A DNA stretch of 64,000 nt from Gnetum montanum (Eukaryota; Streptophyta; Gnetopsida; Gnetales; Gnetaceae): assembly GCA_015680685.1 (NCBI GenBank), contig MNCI01037953.1:1803424-1867423 (forward strand). Reading direction: 5' to 3'. The notes under the pieces were generated by a model, which ran no database searches, was not told the DNA's origin, and saw only the letters and a program-made list of their open reading frames with translations. Made by a program: the position numbers and the translations under genes. This document shows positions 1 through 11,660 of this stretch, piece after piece (the stretch's first letter is position 1; each line of letters starts with the position of its first letter).

Positions 1-235
1 GCTTAAGAGTAAAATGAGCCTAACAAGATCACTTAATATATACCTTACTATGAGTTAAACCATTAAACCATACACTTAGACTTTACTAACTTAAAGTGTG
101 AAGACAATGATCATGAACTTAACGTTAACTACTAGTGTAATAATATTGTCCATTTGTGGATTACGATTTGGTTGCTTGCAAACACTTGTGACTTATATGG
201 TAGAGTGTTGGGATTGCTCCATTGCTCATTAGTAG
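1..235. other. Unassigned left edge
   Basis: No coding signal or motif was recognised. The stretch does not visibly align with the sequence that precedes the matching block of the second T1 LTR (19585-19867), so it may be a diverged LTR portion or a different sequence joined at about 236. Confidence 0.3.
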
Positions 236-2330
236 GTATCATGTTATGATAACTTGAGGAGTAAAGAAGAGATTCTACAAAATCATTCTATGAGCAATAT
301 CATCATTTTGTCATGGAGAAATGAAAAGAACTTATATGTAGAACAAAAAGTGTATTATACAAAAAAGCTTATTTTCAGTTCAACCACGTCAACTTCATTA
401 ATGTGGAAAAAATTCATAAAGCTCAAAAGTTTTGGTGAAATTTGCTTTCTCAAATTAGTTTGTAAGAGGAGGTTTGTAGAGCTTTAAAATGTTTCTATTA
501 AATAGCTCCATCACATAAGCCCTCTAGTTAATGCATGTTCATAGAATCAAAATATGGATCTACAAAGAGAACCTAAATTAGTTGAGTAGATCTACCTCTT
601 CATGTCATCTCTTAAAAAGTTAGTAAGTTCGTAGCACTTTGGAAACTAATTTTGAAAGAACGTTTTAAAATGAACTTATTATATCAACATAAAGAAGGAG
701 CTTATAGAATTAAAGATTAACTCTACAAAATGGTTCTACCACATTAGCTTGTTGTGTGTACTACTAGATTTCTAAAATTAAAAAGTAGTTCTATAAACGA
801 GCCCTTCCATGTCAGCTTCTTGATGAAGAGCTACTTTTTAGAGCCAAATTTTTGTTATACGAACAAACTAGTCCACATAAACTTTTGCTGCATTAGCTTT
901 TACAAAGGTTTGATTTGTAGAACTAGAAAGTGGTTCTACAAAATGGCTCTATGAAAAATAAGTTTATACTCCATAGTAGCATTTTTTCTTTTGCCACATA
1001 AGCTACTTAGTGAGGTTCATAGAAGTAGAATATGGTTCTACCAATGAGCATGGAAAATGATTTTACCAAATCAACTCTACAATGGAAACATTGTTCTATA
1101 AGGATTTTTCTTTTTGGCTCTACTAAGTCATCCTTGAGAGAAAGAGCATTACTCATAGAGCTAAAATTCATTATCACTAAGAAGCTCTAATTTTATTTCT
1201 TCACGTTGGAGTTAGAAAAAGGATGTTGCTCATAGAGTAAAAATATGGCTCTACAAAGTAGCTATAAAATAAACTTTACCATGCTAGCACTTGCCACATC
1301 AGTAAACACCATGTTAGATTCTTGATGAAGGACTTGTTGGTAGAACCACATTTTTGTTCTATGAACAAACTATTCCACATCAACACCCACCATTTCAACT
1401 TTTTCCATGTTACTTACTGAGCAGGCCTACCTTGTAGAATTAAAAGGTAATTCTATGAACTAGCTCTATGAGTAACAAGCTCAAATCCATAGCTACATTC
1501 CTACTTTCACCATGTAAGCTACTTCCTTAAAGTAGATCTATAGAACCATGATTTGAATCTACAAAGAAAAGCTAGAATAGTCCTATGAGCTATGTCATCA
1601 TTTGTCCATGTTAGCATGTAGAGAAAATCTCGTAGAATAATAAATTAGCCTTACAAGATAATTCTACTCAATTATCTTCATGCCATCAAAAGAAAGTAAA
1701 ATTAGCTCTTAACACAACATGTGGATCCCATTTAAGAAATGTTTGTAGAGCTAAAAATAATTCTACCCTTAGTAAAGCCTTCGTAGAGCCAAAATATGAT
1801 TATGTAAAATAGCTCTAGAAAATGGATCTACCATGTTAGCTCTATTCATAGAATTAAAAGAGTGAATATTAAAGCCACAAGAGCATTAAGAAAGAGGTGA
1901 TGTTAGTAGAGAATTTTAAATCTACAATAGAAGCACAAAATAGCTCTACCACATAAGCTCTTTAGGTAAATGGAAATGGTTCTTCTACATCGGTGACCAT
2001 TCTAATAATTATGTAAAGATAAAAAGTGGCTCTATAGAAAGTTTCATAAAGAGCTTTCAAGCCTCAGCACCACATTAGCTTGTAAAGTAAGTTTTGTGAA
2101 GGTAGAAATTGGCTCTACAAATGGACCTTAAAATAAATTTTCCATGTCATCGTCTTTCACCTCAACTTGTAGAACCAACATATAAAGCCTAGATACAACT
2201 CTATGAATAAGTATAGAAATAGCTCTTTTGCATTAGCTTCTTTAAAGAGCTAGTGTGTAGAGTGAAAAAGTGACTCTACAAGTTAACTCCAAAGTAGTTC
2301 TAAAAGCCACATTAGATCTTGGGCCCACCA
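236..2330 (+). repeat. T1 5' LTR (partial)
   Basis: The first ~770 bases align with 19868-20640: the same order of words built on TAGAGCT, GGTTCTACAAAAT and CCACATNAGCT, with many substitutions. The rest of the block continues the same word pattern to about 2330, after which the style changes. No ORF of note is present. The exact 3' boundary and the primer-binding site were not identified; the end is placed where the repeated words cease. Confidence 0.6.
914..942. other. Perfect 10-bp inverted repeat in the T1 LTR
   Basis: TTTGTAGAAC (914-923), a 9-base loop, then GTTCTACAAA (933-942) form a perfect stem. The matching place in the second LTR (about 20546) keeps the arms with one mismatch (GATTCTACAAA). 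This is the clearest of many short opposed words (TAGAGC/GCTCTA, GTAGAACC/GGTTCTAC) in this LTR. Confidence 0.6.
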
Positions 2331-3169
2331 AGAATTACATATGTGTGCATTTTATTTTAAATCCATCTCTATGATAGGGGTAGAAGAAATCACATTGTAT
2401 TCTTTAATAAAATAAGTTGAAAGTTGGAAGGAGTTCTTTTAAACTAATATTTAAACCCCTTGAGCCTTAAATGAGGTATCTCAAACAAATCAAATCTTGT
2501 AAAAAGTAAATTACACAACCTTCTTGAAGTAAGAAAATTTAAGAATGAAGTTCCACATATTAAAGAATGAGATTTAGGAATATTTTGAATGCACAAATCT
2601 TAACATCTAGAGTTAAAAATTGAAGTAGATTTGAGAGCTAGAACAAAACAAAATGTGAAGCTACCATTAACAACATAGAGAAGCTTCAGGTTGTAAAAAA
2701 AAAGCTAGGATGTCATACAAAGAGAAGGAAGAATCTTCTCAAAAAATTATTGGATGTCAAAAATTTCACCTTCTTAGAGTATTTACATCAATATAATCTA
2801 AACATTTATATGCTTTGTTAGTGGATTAATGTTGTATGCTTGGAATTGAATGTAGAAGAATTTGACTTGTTTGATTTTGACGAAGAACATGAACTGATAT
2901 AGAAGTTAGGTTTGTAATTAGCATAGTAAATGGAGCAATGGTGAGAGATTTATGAGAAAATAGGGCTTCACAAGCTAGGTTTCAAGCCTAGGGAAAATCT
3001 AATTTGAGATTTCTTGAATTGTCTCATGGTAGAAATATTTTATAAGAATGATAAGTTGTAGTTTAGATGAAAGACTAAGCACTTCATTGATATCAATGTT
3101 AATAAGATATATGACCTTAATGGGTTGATTGAATGAGATATTATAGATATTGAGGTCAACTAGTACAAT
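2331..3169 (+). other. T1 leader / untranslated region
   Basis: Lies between the LTR-style repeats and the first coding remnant. It is A-rich on the plus strand with no sustained frame. A primer-binding site should lie at its start but none was recognised with confidence. Confidence 0.35.
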
Positions 3170-5560
3170 GAAGAAGTGCTTAGTGGGAGATTTTGGAGCC
3201 ACCCAGAAATAGGAAAAACTATCAAGCTACCTCCAGCTTACTTGTCAAAGGCATGGAGATATAGAAAAGCAATTCCAAAGGCTTCAAAGCTCACGTTTTC
3301 CCATCAATTTTTCATTTCTACCTTAAATTTTTGTTTTGGATATGAAATAAATACTATTTCAAATTAACATGTTTGGGCTTGGATAACTTTGAAGAATAAT
3401 AAAGATTTCTTTCCTATCCAATTTATGAACGATGCCCTGTAGAAGAGTTTATCTGAGATTGAAGGGCAACAAGCTTAGTTAAGTCTTAGCTCATTTTTAT
3501 TATATTTCTTGTTAAGTGAGGTTTCCGAGCTCAAGAGAATGGCTTCAATTTTTAAAGGATATGCTTCATAGAGAAGAGCTTGGCTAGAAAACCCCTATCA
3601 TGACTTATTTTTGATCATTTGTTAGAAGAGCTTCTTTGATACATAGACCTTAGAGTTTCTAATGAATTGTATTTATCCACATTTAATTAAGGTAATTTTA
3701 GAAGCCTTTCCACTAAGGATCAACAAGAAAGTGATAGATGAAATGAGGGAAAAGTTCCATGGAGTTGTCTTTCTTTGAAGGCAGAGCATTCAAGCTACCT
3801 AGATTTGTAGCCCCTTATTTAGCCACATTAGAGGTAGGGCGATAGACATGGAAGAGCCTCCTTAGACATGGCTACAAGCATAAATAGGTTTTCTTACTCA
3901 AATTTGGCTTTTGGGAGTTTGCTAATTTTACCCTCTTAAGGACCATGGAAAGAAGATATTGAGAGTAGTGCAATTTCCCTCTAACTTAGAAAAGGATCTA
4001 TTCCATAGTAAAGACTAGGAAGGTTCATCAACCAAATGAAATTGAAAGAGTCTATATTAGAGCTTTTGATACGGAGGTAAATTAGGCCAAGGAAGATGAT
4101 TCAATGTAGCTAATAGATAACTTATCATTGAAGTTCAGCTTGTGATGCCTTAGTAATATAAGTCTGTTGATGGATGGAGGATAGGGAACACCCTCTAGCT
4201 AGGGATTTTTTAGAAGAATTCCTAGTCATAATGGAGGAAAATCACTTCTCATGGAAGTTGTTAAAACTAGAAAATGTCATGCTTGATGAGAGGTTTCCTC
4301 TCAATGGTGAAGAATATGCTAGAGAAAGGGCAATAAGAAAAGCTAGAATCGATCAAGTATGGGTAGAAGAAGAGTAGAAAAAACAAATGGAACAAAAAAT
4401 GCTAATGGAGCTTTAGTAGAAAAAACAACTATAACAACAAAGGCTATTAGAACAAAAGTAATAGTAGTAGCTTCTAGAGCTTCAGTAGCAAAAATAGAAA
4501 GAAGAAGAAAGCTCACCCTTAACCCTTAGTTTCCCCTTTGACTATTTGATGAAGAGAACAACTCAGTCATTCAATATCAAGGATAAAGAAGGTAGGATTA
4601 TACTAAGCCAAAAGCTTTCTACTATTGCATAAATAGGAAAACCAAAGCCTACAATGTCACATGGAGAAATGTTAGATACCATAGCTACTATGATTAAAGA
4701 CATGAGATAAATAGCTAATAAACAGTAGCTAAGTTACAAGATTTTTTTTTTACAAAATATGTAGGAAATGTCTAAGATGTGAAGAGAAATGAAGAGCCTA
4801 ATATAGGGGAATGAACAACTTAAAGAAATAATAATTATAAAAGAAAATAAAGAGTAAGTAAAAACCTAGTTAGAAGAAAGGGTAGCTACAATAAGCTTTG
4901 AGCTAGAGCAGGCAAGAAAAGGTAAGTATTTAGATTACTCTTATCTTTCCCTTTTGAGCTTTAAGGAACTAATTACTGAGATGGAATATGATAAGGAATG
5001 GATGAAAGAAATAGAAGAAGAAATTACAAAGTTAATAGAAAATTAAGTCATGTTCATACAGATAGAAGGAATGATTCATAAACTATATGAACTATCTACA
5101 AATAAAAGGGAGAAATTATCCCACTATAAGAAAAGCTTCCTTAATTCAATGATGATGGGTGTTATAGGTATCATTAGTGAAATTGCTCAAAAGAAGCTAG
5201 AATTTAAATAAGATTTTTCTAGTGAAAGAGCTACTTTAGTTGAAATAAATAACTCAATAACTGAATTAGGCTTTGGAAAGAGTAGATCTGAAGAAATCAT
5301 TAGGAAGCTTGATAGCTTTGAGCCACACTCAATAAATAAAGCTATCAAGAACCTCATTAATCATGAAAAATTGTTAGAACAGCTGGTTATGGAAGGGTTT
5401 CCAGTACAATGAATGGGAAAGATCTACTAGGAAGCTAAGTAGTTAGACAATGGATTGCAGTTGTATGAGGAGAAGGTGAGAAAATTATAACTTAAATTCT
5501 ATAACCATTGTAACTACTTGAGGCAACTATATAAATCCTAGGGTAGAATTTTAAAAAGTG
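3170..5560 (+). pseudogene. T1 ORF1 remnant upstream of gag (coiled-coil protein)
   Basis: Plus-strand frames can be followed in pieces. A globular start (3176-3367, with motif FWSHPEIGKTIKLPP) is followed by broken sequence, then 4174-4377 (EENHFSWK motif), then a glutamine-rich stretch (about 4375-4510) in which many glutamine codons have become TAG, then a charged heptad-like coiled coil to about 5540. The same protein is recognisable in T3 at 23160-24769 plus 31413-32323 (shared 'ATAGCCCCTTATTT' and KENYFSWQ versus EENHFSWK segments). An extra ORF before gag is a known trait of Ogre elements; its function is unknown. In-frame stops are numerous, so no product is expected. Confidence 0.6.
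4375..4510 (+). other. Glutamine-codon tract decayed by C-to-T changes
   Basis: Inside ORF1 the in-frame sequence alternates CAA, CAG and TAG codons, including TAATAGTAGTAG and CAGTAGCAAAAATAG. Reading the TAG/TAA codons as former CAG/CAA gives an unbroken glutamine-rich coiled coil. This is what deamination of methylated cytosine, including CHG sites such as CAG, would leave. Confidence 0.6.
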
Positions 5561-6699
5561 GATCTTTTTGGGACTTTACAGGCTATGGCCTTTTGGAGAA
5601 TCAACTTGTAAAGATTCTTTTATAATGGCATATTAAGTAGGTTTCATTTGTCTCTTTTAGTTTTTATTTCTTAGTTTAATAGTTTATTTGATTGGCATTT
5701 TCTATTTTGTCTACTTTTGGTATTGCATAATTACATGTAAATGGATCGCTAATTTTTAAATAAGCTATTTTCTCTATGAAGCAGAATTTTAGCTTATTCC
5801 AGTTATTTTGATTGGATGGGATAGTTCTAGTAAGTGTTAGTCCTTAATTAGGTTAGCATAGAAAAATTGTCATCTTTTCTGAATTCTAAGCTTTATTAAT
5901 AATTTTATTTTCCTTAGTTTCTCACTTTGCTTAGTGAAGCTTTTGTGATCTTACATTAGAAAGTTAGCTAGTAGATAGCTTAGAATTTAAGATTGGCTTT
6001 TTCTATAAAACTGCTCCATTTACTATATGTGTATGTTGCAATATTTAAGACTAGACTTGTAGGAGAGCTATTTAATTTCTTAATCTATGTTAAGGGATTG
6101 ATAAAAGAGATAGACAATTAACTATGTAAAAAATAAAAAATTCCTTAAATTGATTTCTTATTTCATAAATAGTTTCTCATTTTTATTTACAATTAGTTAC
6201 ATAAGCTTATTTACCAGTAGAGGCTATTTGGGAACATCCATGCCTTGGTGGTACCAAAAACTAGGAATCACCTAAAATAAGTTTAATTAAAAATTTGTTC
6301 TCTATGTAGAGTTACTCTTAATTCTACCATGAAAACCTTTTAACTAGTACTATAAGAAAGAGGGCTAACAACAACAACTTTTTTAGTGTTAGAAATAGGC
6401 TATTTAAATGGCACTAGAAGGAGGGGATCTTGTTATTAAATAGTTTATGATTTATTATATTATGTTAGATAAAAGTTGGTTATAAATAAGTTAGTTACGC
6501 TAGCTCATGAGTAGGTCCTCAAATAATTATAAGATTTTAAAATTCTAATAGATACATGTGAACTTAAAACTAGATCTACATTAAAAGAAACTAAAACTAT
6601 AATTAGTAATTGAAGTACTAGAATTAGAACATGATGTGATAGGACATTACCACTAGTTAAGGTTTTGTCTTTTAAAAGAAAACTTAAATTAAATATATG
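5561..6699 (+). other. T1 spacer between ORF1 and gag
   Basis: T-rich at first (5640-6200), then A-rich, with no sustained frame in any direction. It could be untranslated or an intron-like spacer, but no convincing donor/acceptor pair was established. Confidence 0.3.
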
Positions 6700-8100
6700 A
6701 TCATCTAGTGGAACTCATAGCTTATAAATAATGGCTAACCTACCTCTTGTTAACCCATTTTAATTACCCATGTCTTTGATGTTCAATGCTTATCATGATA
6801 TCCCTAAAGTAGCTTATAAATATCTCCCAAAGTGATATATTCTTGGTAGAGCTTATTTAGTAGAAGAATATTTACACTTGTTCGTATTAGCCCTTGCCCA
6901 TCTAAATATTTAGCATCTAGATCAAGCATGTAGTCTATTCATAGGTAACGTTAGGGATATGGCTTAAATTTGATATTCAAACATGCCAAATAATAGTATC
7001 ACTAGTTGGGAGGATATGAAAACCTTATTTATAGCCCACTTTGGTAATCAAATCAAACAACATAAGCTATATAGTAACCTAGTTCAAATGAAATAGAGAA
7101 ACAAGAAGTCATTAAGATTATTCAAGATCAAGCTCCAAAGATTGTGTGGTTTATTTCAAAACCAATTTCAATTAAGAAATGAAGTATTAAGAGACCATAG
7201 AATCTCAATTTGGATCTAAAGAACCTCAAATGTTAATACTTTAGGAAGCCTTTAAAATGAAGCTATAGATTTAGAAAGACAATTGAATTTAATCCCTAAA
7301 AATGTACATTCTTTTGCCAAAGAGCCTTAAAAGGGAATATTTCCAATTCAACACTTTACTCAACCTAAGGCATTATCCTTAATCGGTAGTTCAATGGAGT
7401 TACAAGATGAAAATATTGATAATGATAGGATTTTAAAGAAATTTTGAACAAAATTATTAAGTTGGAAAAAGCTATATAAAAAATGAGAATTAAGAAAGAT
7501 AAAAGATTTAGAAAAGACAAAAAATAAAATATCCAAGTTGAGCTCAAGGATGTTGAAGAAAAAGAAGAACTAGCTAATTCCAATTTAATAGAATTTGAAG
7601 AATCTAAAGAATTCACTCCCCCAAGTATACATTATTTTAAATTTCATCTTGTGATGAAACATCCAAGAATTAAGAATTAGGATACACTTCCAATGGTAAG
7701 TTTAATAATAAGAAGAAGCTGAGATATGAACTCATGAGTGTAAAAGAGAAACTTACCACATCTAGGCCATCAAATACAATACCTAAACCTACTGGAAAAT
7801 GTAAGGTTTTTGAAGAAAAAATATTCAAAAGAGAACTCTCAACCTAATGAAAAAGATCATAAGGATCATCTCTCAAAAATGTTTAGAAGGTTAGGATTTT
7901 ATGATGAAGGGAGGTATGACATAATAGAAGACTTGAAAAGGATTAAGACTAATATTAGTATGTATCAACTACTTCAAATGGAAATACACACAAAAATAAT
8001 TTAAGAGATTAAGAACAAGAAAAAGGTGAGTAATGTTGCTACAAGCTATATTCACAATGAAAACTTTACTAGTAAAACATAGGTTGTAGCTGATAAATAT
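6700..8100 (+). pseudogene. T1 gag remnant and gag-protease linker
   Basis: A Retrotrans_gag-like core is readable at about 6960-7210: PNNSITSWEDMKTLF then a segment rich in K/Q/R, matching the usual 'SITSWEELxxxFxxxF' capsid motif of plant Ty3/gypsy gag. After a lysine-rich stretch, 7810-8004 encodes YDIIEDLKRIKTNISMYQLL, the conserved linker found just before the protease in Tat/Ogre and Athila polyproteins. Several stops and frame changes interrupt it. No CCHC zinc knuckle was seen. Product would be the capsid protein of the virus-like particle if intact. Confidence 0.6.
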
Positions 8101-8394
8101 GCTCCTCATTTCCTATTGACCCTTAAGTTAAAGGGTAGATATTTGCATAATTGTTTAGTTGATTTAGGAGCCACTTCAACATTAATGCCTATGACAATAT
8201 GTAATCAACTAGGATTAAAACTAGAAGGATTAGATAAGAAAATCATCCAAGTTGACAAAAGTAGAGTCATAATAGTAGACCAATTATCAAACATGTTGCT
8301 TCAATTAGCTTCAAATCCAAGGCTCAAAATTAGAGGCACTATTCAAGTAGCTAATATCCTTGATTCCTACAGCTTATTATTAAGTAGAAGTTAA
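8101..8394 (+). pseudogene. T1 aspartic protease (retropepsin) remnant
   Basis: An uninterrupted 92-codon segment (8116-8391) contains LVDLGATSTLMP, the retropepsin active-site box (D-L-G-A form usual in plant Ty3/gypsy), followed by a typical flap region and a C-terminal DSYSLLLSRS corresponding to the family's 'DSYxxLLGRDW'. The family cleaves the Gag-Pol polyprotein. This is the best-preserved part of T1, but the open frame ends at 8394 where pol should continue, so it is a fragment of a dead polyprotein. Confidence 0.75.
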
Positions 8395-8619
8395 AGCCAA
8401 AATTTCTCTAGATATATAGCTATAGATTATTTACATATGTGGATGCCATGGAAAGGTAAACCAAATCAGATTTATGTATATAGTAAGCCATTAATGATAA
8501 AGAATCTGAATTTAGATGGAAAGAATAATTGAGTTGAATTAAGAGAAGTTGAATTAGGAGTGAGCTCAATTCAGGAAATACAAGTTATGCATTCTAATGA
8601 TCAAATAGAATAATTCTGG

Positions 8620-8915
8620 TAATAATATTTTGATGGGGATTGCCATGTCAAGAGGATTAGGAATTGACATTGTCCTAATTAGTCCAAAAAATTAAGTAGA
8701 TTTGAAAGCTATACAATTGAAATTTCCTTAACCAATAATAGAGCTAAGTATGAAGGTTTATGTAGAGGGTTGAGAATGACACATGAAAAAGGAATTACCA
8801 AATTAGTGGTTAAGGAGACTCAAAGCAAACATGTAACCATCTTGAAGGAAAGTGTAGTGTTAAAAGCTCATTCCTTAAAAATTATAGGCAAATGGTAGTT
8901 GCACTACTCAAAAAT
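8620..8915 (+). pseudogene. T1 RNase H-like domain (aRH type) located upstream of RT
   Basis: Readable motifs in one frame are FDGDC, ISLTNNRAKYEGLCRGL and GITKLVVKETQ. They match the archaeal-like RNase H (aRH) of Tat-lineage elements ('FDGxxxxxGxGxG', 'TNNxAEYEAL', 'GIxxLxVxGDS'). The catalytic glutamate and second aspartate positions are altered (AKYEGL; KETQ in place of GDS). In most plant elements I know of, RNase H domains follow RT; here this one precedes it. Confidence 0.6.
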
Positions 8916-9479
8916 TCAACAAAATATAGAATTAAAAACATTCTAAGACAAAAGAATTAGAAGGTTAAAAAACTTGTGGTAGTAATTTCAACCCAGGACT
9001 TATCAAGAATAATTGAAATCCATAAAATAGTAATTGAGTTTTAACCAAAACTAGCAGTACTTGATAACAAGGTATGTTTTCAAGTATTTGAAGATGATCA
9101 TCAGATAATTTAATTCCTCAATAGCACAAGAGAATTTAGAGGTCAAATTCTTGAAAAGGTTTATTTAAGATCTAAAGAAAAAAGGATACCTCAAAGGGTG
9201 CTACAGTTAGAGGAAGAATTCAAATAGAAACTAGTGAAATGATTAGATGTTTAAAATCCAGAGGATAAAGCTTATGAAGAAACTAGTTTACGGTGTCAAG
9301 ATGCTCTAAGGCTTCTTAATATTGGAAAATAGCTTTAATAAAACATAAAAGAGAAATTGATGCAAGTTCTTAGAGAAAATTTGGACAGCTTTGCTGGGTT
9401 GTATGATCACTTAAGAACTTTTAATCCTAACATTATGACTCATAAAATACATCTATAATAAGATTATAAGATAGTTAAA

Positions 9480-10250
9480 TAGAAGCTAACAAAATTTAAT
9501 CCAGTCTTTGAGCCAGTAATGGAAGTTGAGATTAGGAAATTATTATAAGTTCATATCCAATTAGATACTTAGCCTAGATAACTAATTTTGTACTAGTTAC
9601 GAAAAAGAATGGAGATATAAGGCTATGTACTCATTTCAAGAATTTAAATGAAGCTTCTTTTAAAGATAGATATCCACTTCCAAGAATTGATGACATGCTA
9701 ATAAAGGTATCAAAATGTCAACTATACTTATTTTTAGAAGGATTTTTAGGCTTCTAATAGTGGATAAGGATGACATACTCAAAATAGCATTTATCACTAA
9801 ATAGGGAACATCTGCATGTAAGAGAATGTCCTTTGAATTATCAAATGTAGGGACTAGTTTTCAGTGAGCTATGGATATTACTTTTAAAGAACTTATGGGG
9901 AATTTAATTACTATTTATTTAGATGATATTACAATGTATTCAAAATAAGATCTTGATCAAATTTCTCATTTACAATAGATATGTAACAAATGTCAAGAAT
10001 TTGGTATTTTTTAAATCCCAAAAAGTGTATCCTTAGAGGAAGATCAAGTAGTTTACTTGGGCATATAATATGTCAAAAAAAATCCATTGATTGAGATAGA
10101 ATCAAAGCCATTCAATGTATTGAACATTTCATAAATAAAAAGGCATTAAGATCTTTCTTTGAAAAAATAAACTTTGTCAAGAAATTTATTCATGGATTTA
10201 CTGAAATAACAAAACCTCTTTCCCATATGTTAAAAAAGGATTTTGAAGTA
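9480..10250 (+). pseudogene. T1 reverse transcriptase remnant
   Basis: Successive RT motifs are readable with stops between: RLCTHFKNLNEASFKDRYPL ('RxCxDYRxLNxxTxKDxYPLP'), SKCQ..FLEGFLG, MSFELSNVGTSFQ ('MPFGLxNAPxTFQ'), then IYLDDI at about 9915, the Y-x-D-D catalytic box with both aspartates kept, and later VYLGI. The thumb continues to about 10250 (ITKPLSHMLKKD-like). The family copies element RNA into DNA. Stops and indels rule out activity. Confidence 0.75.
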
Positions 10251-10329
10251 ATAAAGAGTAAAGAATCACTTGAAGCTTTAAATCAAATTAATAAAGCCAT
10301 TTTAGAAGCTCCATATCTTGTAAATCCTA

Positions 10330-10600
10330 AATCAAAAGAAGATTTGTAGCCATATGCTTTCTCTTCAAAGGACTCATTAGTTGTAGTGTTAAAATAGAAG
10401 GATGGAATAGAAGAAAAGAAAATTGAATTTTTTTGGTTACCTACTAAAAGATACTAAAAGAAAATACTCAAAGTTAGAAAACAAGTGTTTTTGTGATTAA
10501 AGTGTTGGGATATTTTAAATACTATTTCAAAAATGCTTTAGTTCATATTATGACCATAGAGCCAACTTTAAGATAATTCTTGTCTTAAAATAAAATTGGA
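10330..10600 (+). pseudogene. T1 canonical RNase H region (degenerate)
   Basis: Follows RT directly. YAFSSKDSLVVVLKQKDG-like text (one TAG read as a lost glutamine) sits where Ty3/gypsy RNase H has 'LYxxASDxAxGAVLxQ', followed by RYxKKILKVRKQVF in place of 'RRYSxxEKExLAxV'. The catalytic aspartate is not preserved in what I can read. Low similarity, placed mainly by position. Confidence 0.45.
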
Positions 10601-10899
10601 TTAAAGAGTTAATTGGATAATCATGCTTTAACAATTTAGTTTCACTCTAGAAACCTATAAAATAATAAAGAATATGAGACTAGATAGAATGGTGGCAAAA
10701 GAATCTAAGTAAGAAATACTAGCCCTCTTTGAAAATATCAATTGGTATGATGACATAGTAAAATTTCTTATTAGCCAAGAAATCTCCAAGAATTTATTGA
10801 AAAGTAAGGAAAGAGCTTTTATAATCAAAACCAGGAAATACATCTATACTGAGGAAACTCTAGATAGAAAATATTTTAGAGGTATTTTATTATAATGTG

Positions 10900-11660
10900 C
10901 ACAAATAAAAAAAATCAAAAGTATATTGAAAAAATTCCATGATCATGAAGGCCTATATTATGAATCCTTAAGATTCATCATGTAACATATATTAAGATAT
11001 GACTTCTATTATTCTACTATGCATAAGGATGTGAGAGATAAAATATTAACCTATCATAAGAATAAAATTCATGGACCAAAGCTGAAAAAAGCTAATGCCT
11101 TTGTAAAACTAGTGATAATAGATAGGCCATTTTAAAGGTGGGAATTAGATTTTATAGGAACCATTACTCCATCCAAAGTAGGCCAAAAATTCATTTTAAT
11201 AGTTATTGATTATTTTACTAAGTGGCCAGAAGTTGAAGTGCTAAGAAGAAGCACATCCTATGATGTGATTAAATTTCTTGAAAAAAGCATTATGAATCAC
11301 TTTGATATACCAGAATCTTTAGTAACTAATAATGGCATAGATTTTCAATTGGCTGAGTTTTTAAGTTGGGTATTATAAAAATCAATCCCACTTTATTCCT
11401 CTTCCAATTACTATCCACAAGGGAATGTTCTAGTTGAGTCCACTAACAAGAAGTTGATCTTGTACATCAAGCATTCTATAGATAATAATATGGGAAATTG
11501 GCATGAACTATTGTAAGGAATCCTATGGATAGATAGGATTAGAATAAATAAATTTATTGGTACTTTACTATTCAACTTAGTTTATGGATTTAATGCTCAT
11601 ACAACTAATATAGTTGTGTGTTTAGCTGTTGGGTTTATTAAAAGTTACAACCCATGACTA
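10900..11660 (+). pseudogene. T1 integrase remnant
   Basis: A degenerate HHCC region (KKFHDHEGLYYESL..HKDVRDKI) is followed by the DDE core: WELDFIGTITPSKVGQKFIL, VIDYFTKWPEVE, then VTNNGIDFQ where the second catalytic aspartate has become asparagine ('TDNGxxF'), and the glutamate in VLVESTNKKL. The downstream GFNAHTTN corresponds to the 'YGxxxxxP' region. The integrase would join element cDNA to the genome; the lost aspartate plus stops make it inactive. Confidence 0.75.

Noticed and set aside
2310-2335. TTGGGCCCACCAAG as the T1 primer-binding site
   Set aside because: It lies near the expected LTR end but I could not match it to a plant tRNA 3' end with confidence.
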